Source: Spirometra erinaceieuropaei
Lineage: Eukaryota; Platyhelminthes; Cestoda; Diphyllobothriidea; Diphyllobothriidae
DNA length: 64,000 nt
Assembly (NCBI GenBank): GCA_902702965.1
Contig: CACRXP010000175.1
Location: 2,521 to 66,520, forward strand
Reading direction: 5' to 3'
Shown here piece by piece: positions 1 to 11,639 of the stretch; position 1 is the stretch's first letter; each line of letters opens with the position of its first letter. A program made the position numbers and the translations under genes. The notes under the pieces were generated by a model. That model saw only the letters and a list, made by a program, of their open reading frames with translations, made no database searches and was not told the origin of the DNA.

Positions 1-192
1 GGATGAACATAGCGTTAACACAAGATGGCATTGTCAGAGACAGCACCGTGAGGGCAAGTCTCTAGCTCTCTTCAAATACCCTTGGAGGGCTACCGTTTCC
101 TCACCCAGGGGACAGTTTTGCCCAAAAAAGTGCACAAATACCAAACTACACCTCTCCGAAGACTCGTTTGTCAACCAGGGGTGTCCGGACTG
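1..192 (-). repeat. Dispersed repeat, copy 1 (cut by the window edge)
   Basis: This segment reappears in reverse complement at 20327-20534. The shared parts include the stretch around the bases gttaacacaagatggcattg and a later part ending near caaccaggggtgt. Divergence is moderate, with small indels. No coding frame is conserved between the copies. The left end is cut by the window start, so the true length is unknown. Confidence 0.75.
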
Positions 193-1879
193 AATTGTAA
201 GACCCTCAGCCTCACCACACGCCGACAGCCGACAATTGGATCAGGACGTGTGCAGAAATGAGGCACTACTTCCTTGTGCGGGCTGCAAACAGCGTCGATA
301 TAAGCAGCTTCAAAGCACATAGTGCAAGTTGTGTGGATGCAATGAATCTCGTGTAACGTGTCTGGGATCCTGCTGCAGCTAATTTCCTCAAACACTTCAA
401 GGTGACCATTAATGAAAATCTACCTTAGCTTGGCAGGGAGATGTAGGTCTACGATGAAGCAAAACGAGTTGAAAAAGTCACCTACTACTTTCACTGCTGC
501 TAAAGAGTGCTTAAGACTGTCCTTCCTAACCCCCAATATAGACAAAGAAAGAGTAAATTCTGTTCGAAGTAACGCAAGAAGACCCGCTCTGGCCTACAAA
601 ATGCCCCTCAAAATAAGTCAGTTATGACTTCCTGTACGCAGCAGCTGACTTGCTTTTTGATTAAATTTAGAATTGCACATACAGGTTTATCTATTTCTCT
701 CCCCCCCTCCCCCCCCCCTCAATGGCATGTGCTCAAGACAGTACGAATGGGTACCTTCCATTGCAATCAATCAACAATCGATTTTGGAGCGAAGTGTAAC
801 CACCTGAAACGTCAGCCTCGCAAACCTAGGGATCAGGCATGTGCCCCAGATCGGCTTTCAGTGCTTTGAGCCACAACTATGAGTGATCTTCAGGCCAGGC
901 CAGCAAATGGCCGTGCCCCAACGGTCGGTAAATAAAAATGACGCAGTTGGAGGATTGTGTTCCAGACCGATTATTATCGCCCACTTGTGGAAAGCCCTCC
1001 TGTTGGTGTCAAGAAGTTTCGCAGATGAAAATCTGTCGTGATATTTTCCGACTTCAGTATGTCCTGCCCCTTACAAAGCCTACTAGTAAGGCGGGCGTAC
1101 CTGATGACGGAAGGGCGACGCGCAAACACTGTCGATCGAATACCTTTCAAGAACAGGGCCTACGTCTCACATTCCCATCAAGCTGTCCTCACTGCAGCCC
1201 CGCGTACTGACAGTTTGACGTTCGGCCAGATCTCACGTCGACTCAGCAGATTACGGGTGAATGACACCATTCCCGGTTAATTTCAGGTTCGATTCCATCT
1301 CTACCCTGCCTGTAGGACAGAGCACAGTGGAAGCCGTCCAGCGCACTGCCCAATATCTACCCTGACCGAGCAGGTATCTCCGGCCGCAATACTCGACGCG
1401 ATAATCTCCTTCCGAAGTTCATTTCCAGGCCCATTTCGGCTGCCTCCTCACATACCCAAAAAGCCAAACAGACACAGCCTTCCCACCAAAAATGCATGGG
1501 CAGCATTTTAACGCCACCATTGTAGTCGGGGTCTAGGACGGTTTGAACGTCGCAAGCAACGACACCCACCGCATGCGCCACGGTATGCGCGCAGTGCCGG
1601 TGACTCCCGCATGAATTAGTCTATAGTGGTACAGGCCTCCACCGCATCTACTGTACTCTCTCCCCTCAACATCTAGACGACTGGTGAGTGTGGACACGGT
1701 GGTTTAGAAAGCCAAACAGCTCATCTACGCGTGCCGCACACAACAGGCCACTCTGGGGGCGGCTCGGATCCCACATGGGTGAGCGCCATAAGGGTTCATT
1801 GTGCGCGGATCAGATGTGCGTGTCATTTACAGACGGGCTGCTGGACTCTATCAGCCACTGCGCCCAAATCCACCCCCCC
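193..1879. other. No recognisable gene
   Basis: Only short, low-quality open frames occur here, on both strands. There is a C-rich run at 701-719. I see no domain, RNA gene or known repeat. Confidence 0.5.
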
Positions 1880-2032
1880 CTCCCCCCAGTCTTCTTTACT
1901 CCGTCTTGACATTGAGTCTAAGAGGGCGAGGGGGGAGAGAGTGCGGCAGATACTGTGCAAGTCTATCATCACTATAAACTAATTCACGCGCCAGCCACCG
2001 TCCCCTGCGCCCCCACCATGTTCTGGAGCATA
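1880..2032 (+). repeat. Family B dispersed repeat
   Basis: This copy shows the family B order: a 'cttgac' segment, a purine-rich run, the block gtgcaagtctatcatcact, then 'ataaactaattcacgcg' and a short G/C-rich tail. The same order occurs at 18775-18960, 30080-30252 and 61225-61390 on this strand. Confidence 0.75.
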
Positions 2033-3239
2033 CGAGGGACGCCGTCGTTCACGATGGTCCATCGACCTGTAGGTTTTGCACACAATTAGGACCCATCTTC
2101 CTTGCAGTTCAATAACAGGTATGACGGCTGGTTTCATACCTGTCGCAAGTGATCAGCTTCTGATGACCTAATTACCCACAGAAAGACACCGCGAAGTGAC
2201 CAACGTTTGTCAGCAACGCTGCTGGAGGCGGAACGCACTTGGGACTAAACATGCGAACACGTTAAAATAGCATGTTGCTCTGCTCTTATTGAAAGAATTT
2301 ATGGCAGTTCGATCTTCGCGAATGACCATGCCCAACAGTGATCGCGGATACGACGACGACAATATGAGTGTGAATTAGTTTTAAGTGGCAGTAGACTTGC
2401 GCTGCGTCAAACACACACACACACTCTCTCTCTCCCCCATCCTCATACGCCCCATGTCATGAGAGAGTCGGAGGGGGTGGGCGCGGGGTGTGTCCGCGCC
2501 TGGACCTGCCAACCCATCCATCCTATGCTTGACATTTGCGGTAGATTTACAACGCAGACCGGACCCCGATCTGAGTCGCGCGTTGATTAAGCGTTACACC
2601 CGCGTAGACCGTCGTAGAGGGTTCTGATGAAATTTGTACCTCTTCTCCAATGTAACTTCTTTAGAATTTTTCCTGGACTGGGTAATCCGATGTTATGACA
2701 AGTAAATTACAGGTTGGCGCCACTCTGTTTGGTTTCGTGTAATTCTCGTGGTCTATGCATTATGCTCCGAAAATGACGCTCATACTGGATGAGTATGTGA
2801 TTGGTTACACTCGTGCAAGATGACCAAGAATAGTAGGTCTTATAAATCCGACCGAGGCGTGGGTGAAACTTCCATTCGAGGTGGATATTCTTTCTGGGAC
2901 ACTGGTGACAAATTCCTGAGCGCGTAATTCCTTAGTACCTTTGACTACAGTCAATGAGTCTTAAAAAAGGTGATCTGGAAGTACAAAAGTCGCCAATTTT
3001 TGAACTCAAAGAGGATTCCAATCGCTGTTTGAAGGTTAGCGGAGCGGTCAGTTCAGACCTATCGTCAACTAGCCAGTGGTACCTGACGAGGACGACTCGA
3101 CACTTTGATCTGAATACAGAGCTAACCAGTGCACTTAACCTACCTACTGATTCACTGCCTCGCACTCTGTTGACTGTGATGGGGAATATTTGCGCCCACA
3201 CACTAGAATTGCGTTCACAGATCCATCACTATTGCAGCA
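2033..3239. other. No recognisable gene; AC/TC microsatellite
   Basis: A short (AC)n(TC)n tract lies at about 2409-2436. A 112-codon open frame at 2954-3292 runs into a family B repeat and matches no protein I know, so it is treated as chance. Confidence 0.5.
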
Positions 3240-3480
3240 GGAATGACAGTCCGGCCGTCGTTGTCGACGATGTCCACCGTGTGCTCCACTGAAAGGTGAA
3301 GCAGGCACGGTGACTTACGCGTGGATTAGTTTATAGCTATAGTAGACTTGTACAGCACCCACCACTCTCTCTTACTCACTCCCCACCTGGACCAGGTGTC
3401 AAGACAGAGTCAAGGAGACTGGAGGCGGGGTGGTGGGCGCAGGTGGACGGCGTGGCCGGACCCGCACCTAGGCGTGCCAC
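3240..3480 (-). repeat. Family B dispersed repeat, minus orientation
   Basis: The reverse complement carries the diagnostic family B blocks: 'tcttgacacctggtccagg', the 'gtacaagtctac' block and the 'cacacggtggacatcgtcg' block. It is closely similar to the minus copies at 17534-17720 and 44870-45050. A further related module with the string 'gggaatgccataa' lies at about 3590-3660 and recurs at 59483-59525. Confidence 0.8.
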
Positions 3481-3689
3481 AACACTCCTGATCCACGGCA
3501 CACACTCGGCCGGGATATTAGCCAACAGCGACAAAAGAATGGACACTGGCGCGGCCGAAGCCGCACCTAGGCGTGCACCACATCCGGCCTGGATCCCATG
3601 GAGTGGGAATGCCATAAAGATCACGTTGAGAAGGAGCCATTGCAGCCTGACTCTTAGGCCATCAGCCAACCGCTCCACACGCAAGCACA

Positions 3690-6600
3690 CAATACTGGGC
3701 CGACTGTGAGTCGTTGACCTCACTCTCCCTTCCTATTCCCAGGCGCCAGCCATTCCATCGGATAAGGGAATATGGACCCCTCTGTACTACAGGGGGCCTT
3801 TTACTAAATTCCATGATGGGATACCTATTTACTTGGCCTAACTTTATGCCCAACCCTAACCCTCGGGAATTTAATGAAAGGTCACCTGTAATAGGGGAGG
3901 GGGGGGGGGTTGCATTCCCGTGCCTAACTGCGTTCTGTATTGGAATCCTGGTCAGGAGTCCTCAAGGTCGATTGTGTGAAAAGTTGTTACCGCAGGGCTT
4001 AAACGAGCTCCGTTGTTAGAGAATCGTAGGAAGACGAACATCTCACGCTCTGCAATCCAACATTAGGTACTCGAAGGAGAACTTTAAAGAAACTAGCGGC
4101 TCTTCATCCCTCAGACTCTCTTTGACAGGCGATTGCCGAGTTTTCCTGTCCGAGCAGTGCGTTTGCTACGAAAAAAGTATTTAAGCCTAAAATCCGAACA
4201 AGGCGACCTACGAACCACCTAGGATTAACAGTGTTAATACTTTGCGGCCGAATCCGACAACCCGTCGTCATTAAAACTGACCAGACTTTGTGACTTTTAG
4301 TCACGAAGTAATAGCTTTTTTTCTTCACCTTCTAAGAATTACTCGTTTGAAATGAGGCATGATGCTACGAATTTGTCGATTATAAGGATTTTCTACTGCC
4401 TTACACTGGCGTATTGCATTTCGACTCTTACAGTAAATGGCCGTTTCCCAGTGAACCAACACAATAGACAGAACTGGAAGAAAAAAGTATCGCCTGCCTC
4501 TCCAACCTCATACCAGATGTTCCTGGCCTGACTCCGCATCCGATTGGCTCTCGAGTAAGTGCGACCGTATACTCTGCCTCCCCCTCATTGGCCACTGCGT
4601 GTTCGTTAGTAGTTCTAACCCCAGGTTAAGCTATCAGGGCTTGGCTTCGGAGGGGATAGAACCATGCGTTTGACCGACGGTCTCCACACATTTCGTTCCA
4701 CGATTGCTCTCAGTAGCAAGAAAGCCAATAAAGATTTCGATCACTATCATAAAAAAGTCAAGGAACCTATATCAGAAAACGCACTATGCACTATACAAAA
4801 ACACGTACTCGAAAAGAATGTAGAATCGATTCTCAACTTGCCAGGAGGAAGTCTTATCGTCCGAGCTTTAAAGTTAATACAGGCGTTTACCATCCGGGAA
4901 CTGGGATGCAGCACAAAAAAGCAGCATTTGGGGCTTTTGTTCAGCCAATCAGCCGTCGACGTAGTCTGACCCGAAATTCGGTTGTAAGGTCTGGTGCTGG
5001 AACCTGCTTTACCTTACCTCCCGGCTCTCTCTGTAATTTTCTGCAGAAAGTGAGCGATGAACGACGATTTGAGAGAAAATAAAAACGACTGGTACCACTG
5101 GGATCTGGGTGTCATGTGTAAGGCTTCTGGGAAGTCTAGGTCTTTCCCTGACCGCGTGTACATTTAAAAGTGCAACCCCCCGGATCAGCAGTCGATTGAA
5201 ACAGGTGAAAACAACTATCCAGGGAGTTCTTTACGCGTTTGTCACTATTTCAGATCTCATCCAGACATATCTTACGTCTCCAGATGGCTTCCAATTGTCT
5301 ATTCTCCAAAGCTAAATAACTGTTTTTTTGCAAAAGCTTCGTCTCATGTCCTACAACGGAGATTTTTTACGAAAGTCATCGAGCATTGCCTAGACAACGG
5401 GAAGTCAAAAGGATAGGTATTGAGAAGGTATCAAAAGCATTTCGCCTGGTTTATTCCAAACTCACACGGCAACGTGATAGAGCTGACGAAAAACGATCTA
5501 TACCCCGAGGAACGTCGAGAAAAGCCATATGTCAAATACCCTCGCTTTGGCAACGTACTTAACGTAACACACCAGAAGGATGAGACGAAAACTAACACGA
5601 TTTTCTTCATAATCCAGGATAAAGTGTTTAGGCGGAACTTTAAGGCAAAAAACGGACAGATCTTATATCCGGACAAATTCCAGCATAACTGTCATTCGAG
5701 ATTATCTAAGAAGTCAGCGAGTCAACCGCACTTCATATGCTCTTACGAATACTGATGCTAATAAAACCGTAAATTTAACTAAGTTCACGAACTATGATGG
5801 CTTGTCGCGAAGGTGGTCCTGGTTAATCTGTGCGCATGTTCTGCCGAAAATGAAGACGTAGTTCGGGCGGGCGGGCGGGAGGGAGAGAGGGAGGCGGTTT
5901 TACTCTTGTTGACTTGCGAGCTTTTTGCCAAGTTCACCCTTCGAGTTAGAAAGAAGAAAAAATAATGTCCTTCGGAACACCTAACCCACCTACACAAAAG
6001 CAATCGATCAGCCCTTCCATTTTTCACTAAGAAGTTTGGTTGATTTCGTGACAAGGCATGTCATCTCTTTAGCTTGTGCAGTTCGCCAATTGAGGGAATA
6101 ATCACGGCTGAATTCAAACACTACGCGATACTCTTCTTCGGAGCAAATCCGTCAGGTGAGTACATCACAAGATCGATTGAATCCTTCGAAATTTGAAGGT
6201 ATATTCGAAGTGGAATCCCGGCTAAAAGAGGGGTCCTCATGGGATGCGGATTAGGACAGGAGGGACTAGTAGATGGCCCGCCGCGCGCCAAGCCTGGATC
6301 ACCCAGCCGAGCAAGGCACGCGTGCGTCCGCCCTGGCAAACCCGCGCAAGCTCACGCACACTGACGTATGCATGCACATGGACGCACACGCGCAAAGTTA
6401 CACTGACACACACAAACACACACACTCACACTAAGGATCTATAGACAAACGCCAAGGTCGTGTTAGTGTGTGTGATTGTGGCCTGGGCCTCGTAGTTCTT
6501 TCGATTCGTCAGCCTTCAAGCGCGAACCCCGGAGACTTATTCATCGGTTCTTCTGCGGGATCTGGACGGATATGAAATGTCTTCCAACAATATGTACAGA

Positions 6601-6730
6601 GTTGGAGGTATTTTTTCCTTGAAAGCAACATTTGATATTTGCAATTAAAAGTTAGTGCGTTCACTGCGTATGCGTTTTTGTCGCCGGGGCGTAGGAGAGC
6701 TAGCGACAGCTGGAGATAGTATCCTTAAAT
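3690..6730. other. No recognisable gene
   Basis: The stretch is of average composition. Open frames such as 5420-5755 (111 codons, +) show no domain, signal peptide or repeat that I recognise. A short telomere-like run (caaccctaaccctcgg) lies near 3851. There is an (AC)-rich tract at 6380-6432. Confidence 0.45.
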
Positions 6731-6909
6731 AGTTTCACCCTACATAGCCTCATTTTTAAACTCTTTAAAAAAGGCAATTTCGAGCAGGTTAATGTTTTAA
6801 AAGGTTTATTTATGCATTTATTTGGAGTTTAGTTTTAAAATGATTGGCATATTAATTTTTTTATGTCGAATTCTGCACTTTTTAATGTGAGGCTATGTAG
6901 GGTGAAACT
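6731..6909. mobile_element. MITE-like element with 22-bp perfect terminal inverted repeats
   Basis: Positions 6731-6752 read agtttcaccctacatagcct plus ca. Positions 6888-6909 are the exact reverse complement. The interior is strongly A+T rich and has no coding frame. The 179-bp length and perfect ends fit a non-autonomous DNA transposon or MITE. No clear target-site duplication is visible (flanks 'ccttaaat' and 'gccttttt'), so the class cannot be assigned. The intact ends suggest a fairly young insertion. Confidence 0.75.
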
Positions 6910-9119
6910 GCCTTTTTAGTCCGGGGGAGGTCACGCTACGGCGTTTATAAGATTAGTAATACGCAATAATTCTAGTTATTTTACTTAAGTTACACAATTA
7001 TATGCCGACGTACTTTAGTTTTGTTCTGCCTATGAGAAATCTCAAACCATTTCTCGCCATTTTGTCCCCCGCTTATAAACGGTGTGTCCCAATCAGGTAT
7101 TATGCAGTTCATGGCACCCTGCCGCACTAACACTTGGCAATTTATGTTTTTTTAACACAACATTTAAGCCTTTTGTCCATGGTTTGATGCATTGTAGTCG
7201 CTATTTAAGCACCCACGCCTCCATTAACCCTTATTTCATTCGTAGCTAGGGTCATAGTCGGGAATACTACCTATCCCATGCATTTCATCCGTTAACTCCT
7301 CTTTGTAATAAAACTTAGATCTTCATAAAGAATGTGCTAGGTTAGGCTGACTTATAAGACAGAAAAAAACGACTTTTTATAAATGCTGGCGTTTCACATC
7401 TTCGTTTGTTGTGCTCATGGCGTCCCGTACTTGTTCCGGCTAACACCAGTACTAGCCTAGCCAACACCAGAGTGCACAGAATAAGACATGAATGTTCATG
7501 AAAGCTCGTAGGATTAGTGTACAAGCGAGGTACATGTACGGCCCAGCCTGTGGGTGAGGCTCTTGTAGGTGACGCCGGCGGAATTTTCCAGGTTGTAATA
7601 CCACTTCGATCTGCAGCCTTTGTATGGCTACTTGATCCTCCAGATCGGTGCCAAGCTAGATCTCATGTTCCATAACTGCGTACTTGTCAGCCCCTAGAGC
7701 CCTCCTGAATTCCCCACCACTGGGTTTTTTGTCGTCCCAGACATTCCGCAGCATAGTCCCTTGCCTTCTAAGTTGCGTCTCGATTTTAGGTTGCGCTCGC
7801 TTCAAAAAGATGTAGACCTTACGCGTTGGGGTACTCGATAACGGCTTTAACATTTGATACCTAATAAGTATGTCGTCATAACTCGGAAAGTCGTCGGACC
7901 GAAATTTACGTCCAACGCAGCGCAGGTTGAACGAGGGACTTTTAGCTCTTTTTGGTGACAGGGGCTTATTTCTCACTGGATTTCTAGTGAGTTATTAGGA
8001 GGTCACCGGGTGTTAAGGAATAGACTTGTTTAATTTGAGTAAATCCCTGGTTACATTGCATTTATGCCCGTCTCAGACTCCCGCAGCCCAGGCTAATTAA
8101 GATATGCCTCTTCACGCCGGACGCGTTCATTCGGATTAGCCATTGACTGGAACATTACAGAGGCACATTCCGGATCTACTCACATTTATTGCGGTCTCTG
8201 TACTACACCTCATGCGACGGAAACAGAGACACAAATTTGTAATTCCTCACAGCAATCGATCTACACTTCCCGAGGCCTTGATTTCGACCCTGTCCCCCTG
8301 TTCCGACTCCAGTGGGTTTTCTGAGCTGCATCAATTCTGCATGACCTTCTGTGACTACTATTCAGATGTGTTTGTTACCAGTGCTCTATTGGTCTATCTC
8401 CTGTGTATGTGTGCCAATGTTTACCCACGGCAGTAACCGTAACCGAGCGATGCTGATTTTTCCGACGACGAAGTGGAAGACCATCCCACCGGCCATCTTT
8501 TGTACTGACGGTCGCATATTCTTGCGTATTCTTCCATGAAAAGCCTTATCTCCTCATCCGCGACCGACGTCTGCTAACTTTACTTGTAACGAGTCCATGC
8601 CACGAGGCAACTCCGCCTCGTACCCGACATCGACAAATGCCAGCCACGTATGCCATAAACCGCGAGACCAGTTTTCGCCGACGTCATTTTTCACTACGCC
8701 CATTCGTATTCTTGGATGGCCATCTCGATGCCCCTGCCTCAATCAAGATGATTCACACTTGCCACAGTCGGAATCCAGACGTCCTGGATGAAGTCCCAGC
8801 AGATATCTTCCCACGTGCGACCATTAGCAGTGGCGGGCCTGTTGAGTTCGATCTACTTTTTCCCCCACAACGGAAACGAAGTACATAAAAAACAGAACGC
8901 ACTCCACGTCTTGAAGGACTCTACCGAGTCACATACGCGAGTAACCCCTTCGCCACCTGTAGGAGTGCAACGACGCGATCAAGATCAACAACATCGATCT
9001 CATGGGGTGAATGACGGAGGACGTGCCCAAACCACTCCAGTCGTGTGTCTTGGACGGTCTGCGATTTACGTGCAATGTTGTCTCAGCCAGTGCAGGCTGA
9101 AGAATTCGCTATACTTCAC
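6910..9119. other. No recognised gene; unassigned open frames
   Basis: A 106-codon minus-strand frame at 7656-7976 and a 97-codon plus-strand frame at 8143-8436 stand out only by length. Neither shows a motif I recognise. The first half (6910-7340) is A+T rich. Confidence 0.4.
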
Positions 9120-10230
9120 ACGGAGAATGACGGTCGAGCACCCCAACCCACCCCAAAAATGCCACGTCCTAGACGCCTCGATGTTGCAAAAATCCGGCAA
9201 GCCAGCACCACTGAGGCCCTGAGCAGAGAAATCTGGTCCTGTTTTACGACGGCAGCCGACGAGAAGGCAGTAACCGGTGGTCGTCACTGAAAACGTCAGT
9301 CTACGGTGCAGTTGAGAAAATCCTTGGATAAACCCAGCGAAGCCGAAGTGTCTGGATCAGCGGAAGACCCCTGCAGTTGTTTGCTCAGACGACCCGAACC
9401 AGGTCCCGTAACGATGACTGTTTCCGCCAACTTCGGAAGATGACGGCAAAATCGGTCAGGGAGGACTGGAGGCAATATTGGGCTGAAATAGCGACCTCAA
9501 TAGAACAGGCCTCGAACGTCGACGACACTCGAAAACTCTACCAACTTATCCGCCAAGTTAACGGTAAGCCCACTACACTGAGTGACTCTGTTCGCGACGT
9601 GAATGACGGCTTTATTGCTGACAACCCGGCCAATGTCGAGCGCTGGCGTGAGCACTTCGAGCACCATCTCAACTTCGATACCCAACCCACCACGTCCTTG
9701 GTCTCCTCTTCAGCGGAGTTTCTTCCCTCGGTTGGTGTATCCATAAACGCTGGGTTTTCTCAAGCCTTTGAAAGTGTCTATGGATCCGACGCGACCTCTC
9801 CATCGCCACTAAGGTTCGCGTGTACCGTGCATCTGTCCGGTGTATCCTTCTCTGTGGTTGTGAATGCTGGGCTTTGCGCCTGGAGGACGAGCGAAAACTG
9901 GAAGTATGTGATCACCACTGCTTGAGGACCATCCTTCGAGTGAAGTTCACCGACATCGCAAGTATAACTCAGATCATCCAAGAAAGACTACTGAGGGGGT
10001 TTGGGCATGTTCATCGTCGTACACCTCAGGAGCTCAGTGTTACTGCCCTCGATCCGGCACCGTTGCCCCATTGGAGGTGTCGAAGAGGGGGTCAGTTCAA
10101 AACCTGACTCGACACAGTTCGTCAAGACATGGAGGTGGTTCTTGGACCCTCGGTATTCGGTCTCCGTCGTTAGCGAAGAGAATAGGTGGAGCTGTCCACC
10201 CCACCCAACTTTTGTTCATCATTAGCGGGC
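9120..10230 (+). pseudogene. LINE family 1 fragment, internally deleted
   Basis: This is a broken non-LTR retrotransposon. The first part (9150-9720) encodes the linker between endonuclease and reverse transcriptase: 'RPRRLDVAKIRQAS', 'REDWRQYWAEIATSIEQAS', then 'DDTRKLYQLIRQVNGKP' and 'NVERWREHFEHHLNFD'. The frame is then joined directly at about 9720-9760 to short pieces of the late RT ('VGVSINAG') and to the RT C-terminal tail read in another frame at 9820-10107 ('LLCGCECWALRLEDERKLEV', 'HHCLRTILRVKFTDI'). The catalytic RT core is missing. The minus copy at 11640-15150 retains much of what is deleted here. It is certainly non-functional. Confidence 0.9.
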
Positions 10231-11639
10231 ACAGCCCAGCACTCAAAGTTTTATAGGAAGACCACTGGAAGCTTGTCAGCTATACAAAAAAGGTACGGCA
10301 TGGGACCATAGACACCTTCTGAGGCCCTCGAAAACAATGTGGACAGTATTAATATGAGAGATGATGGTGTCCTTAGTCGGCCCATTTGTCAATGATCTCA
10401 CTCAGGTATTTGAATCCGTTCACTTCTCCGAGCTGTCAGCCATTAGTTCAAGGAAGTGCAGTCTTCAAATTAGAAAGGCAGCTGACCATTTCAACGCTCA
10501 TGCTCAATTAATAAACCGCCTGGTTTAGCGACCTCATTCACCCGCAGTACTAAATTCACTATGCCGTCTAGACCCCACGCCATATGGATAATGTTGCCAA
10601 CGCAGTGGTGGTAAGTCAGCCGATGCCGGCGGCTGAGTCATCACTCCCAACACAATGTGGGGTCATTCCGAAGGGACATGTCGTGAAGGAGACAGGATGC
10701 TATCATGTCTGATGCTAAACCGACTATTGAACAGAAAGAAAGATTGCTGACAACCAGAACTCGCGCGGTCGTGGGGTGATTGCTGGCTTTGATTAGCAGC
10801 AATGACTGCCGCCAAAAAACCTGGCTACAATATTTGTTAAAGACTCGCAACCTCAGGTCAGCCAAATGTTTGCAGCGATGTTGGCAGCACGTGCTGGTGA
10901 CAAACTAGTCGGCTCTGGTCATCAACGTTCAACAACCTTGCACCACTGTCCCTTCGAAAATCAGACCCGAAGCGGTCAGTAAAGTAAATGTTTGAAACTT
11001 CACTTGCCTGTCAGAGCTGAGAGCGTGCGTATTTCGCAGCTACCGGTCGATGGAGGTCGTCCTACTATCCGCTGCTCGTGGACGCGCAGGGTAGAGAAAA
11101 TATAAGCCAGTGGGTGAAACGGCGCTACTGAGGGGTTGCAACTTGCGACACGGTTTCATAGGCGTCAGGATGAAGTAAGAAGAGTTTTGGGAACCAGGCA
11201 CTTGCCATCTTTTGTGGGATATCGACATATAAGGACGGTCCTAGCGTAATCCTCGGGCATTCCTAGTCTATTCATCCATTGATCTCACGGGCTTCAGGGC
11301 TACGGCGACGTCGAAACCGCACCTAATTGGTTGCGCCTAGAGTCGCTTTTATCTCTGCCCCGCACTTTTAGTCAGAAAGTGCGACTGATTTAGCGAAAGC
11401 CATGTAAGCATTTCATCGCCTTGCGTAATCGCCAAGACAGTCTTGTTTTTGGAGTAAGTACCTTTACCTCGGTGTCGCTAGCGTAGCTCTATCTTGAAAT
11501 TTATGAACCACGACGCTCTCTAACACGGGTGGTTTGTCCATGCGCATTGGGAAGCTCTGTCTACCACGTAAATTGAACGAACCTCTCCACACGTAACGAT
11601 CCGCGTCAGCAGATCTGGACAACTCAACTCTTTCTCCTC
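10231..11639. other. No recognisable gene; LINE 5'-end scrap
   Basis: Around 11050-11100 there is a short match to the G/C-rich sequence just upstream of the LINE at 15100-15130 (tactatccgctg...cgcagggtag), probably a fragment of the LINE family 1 5' end. Nothing else is recognised. Confidence 0.45.
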
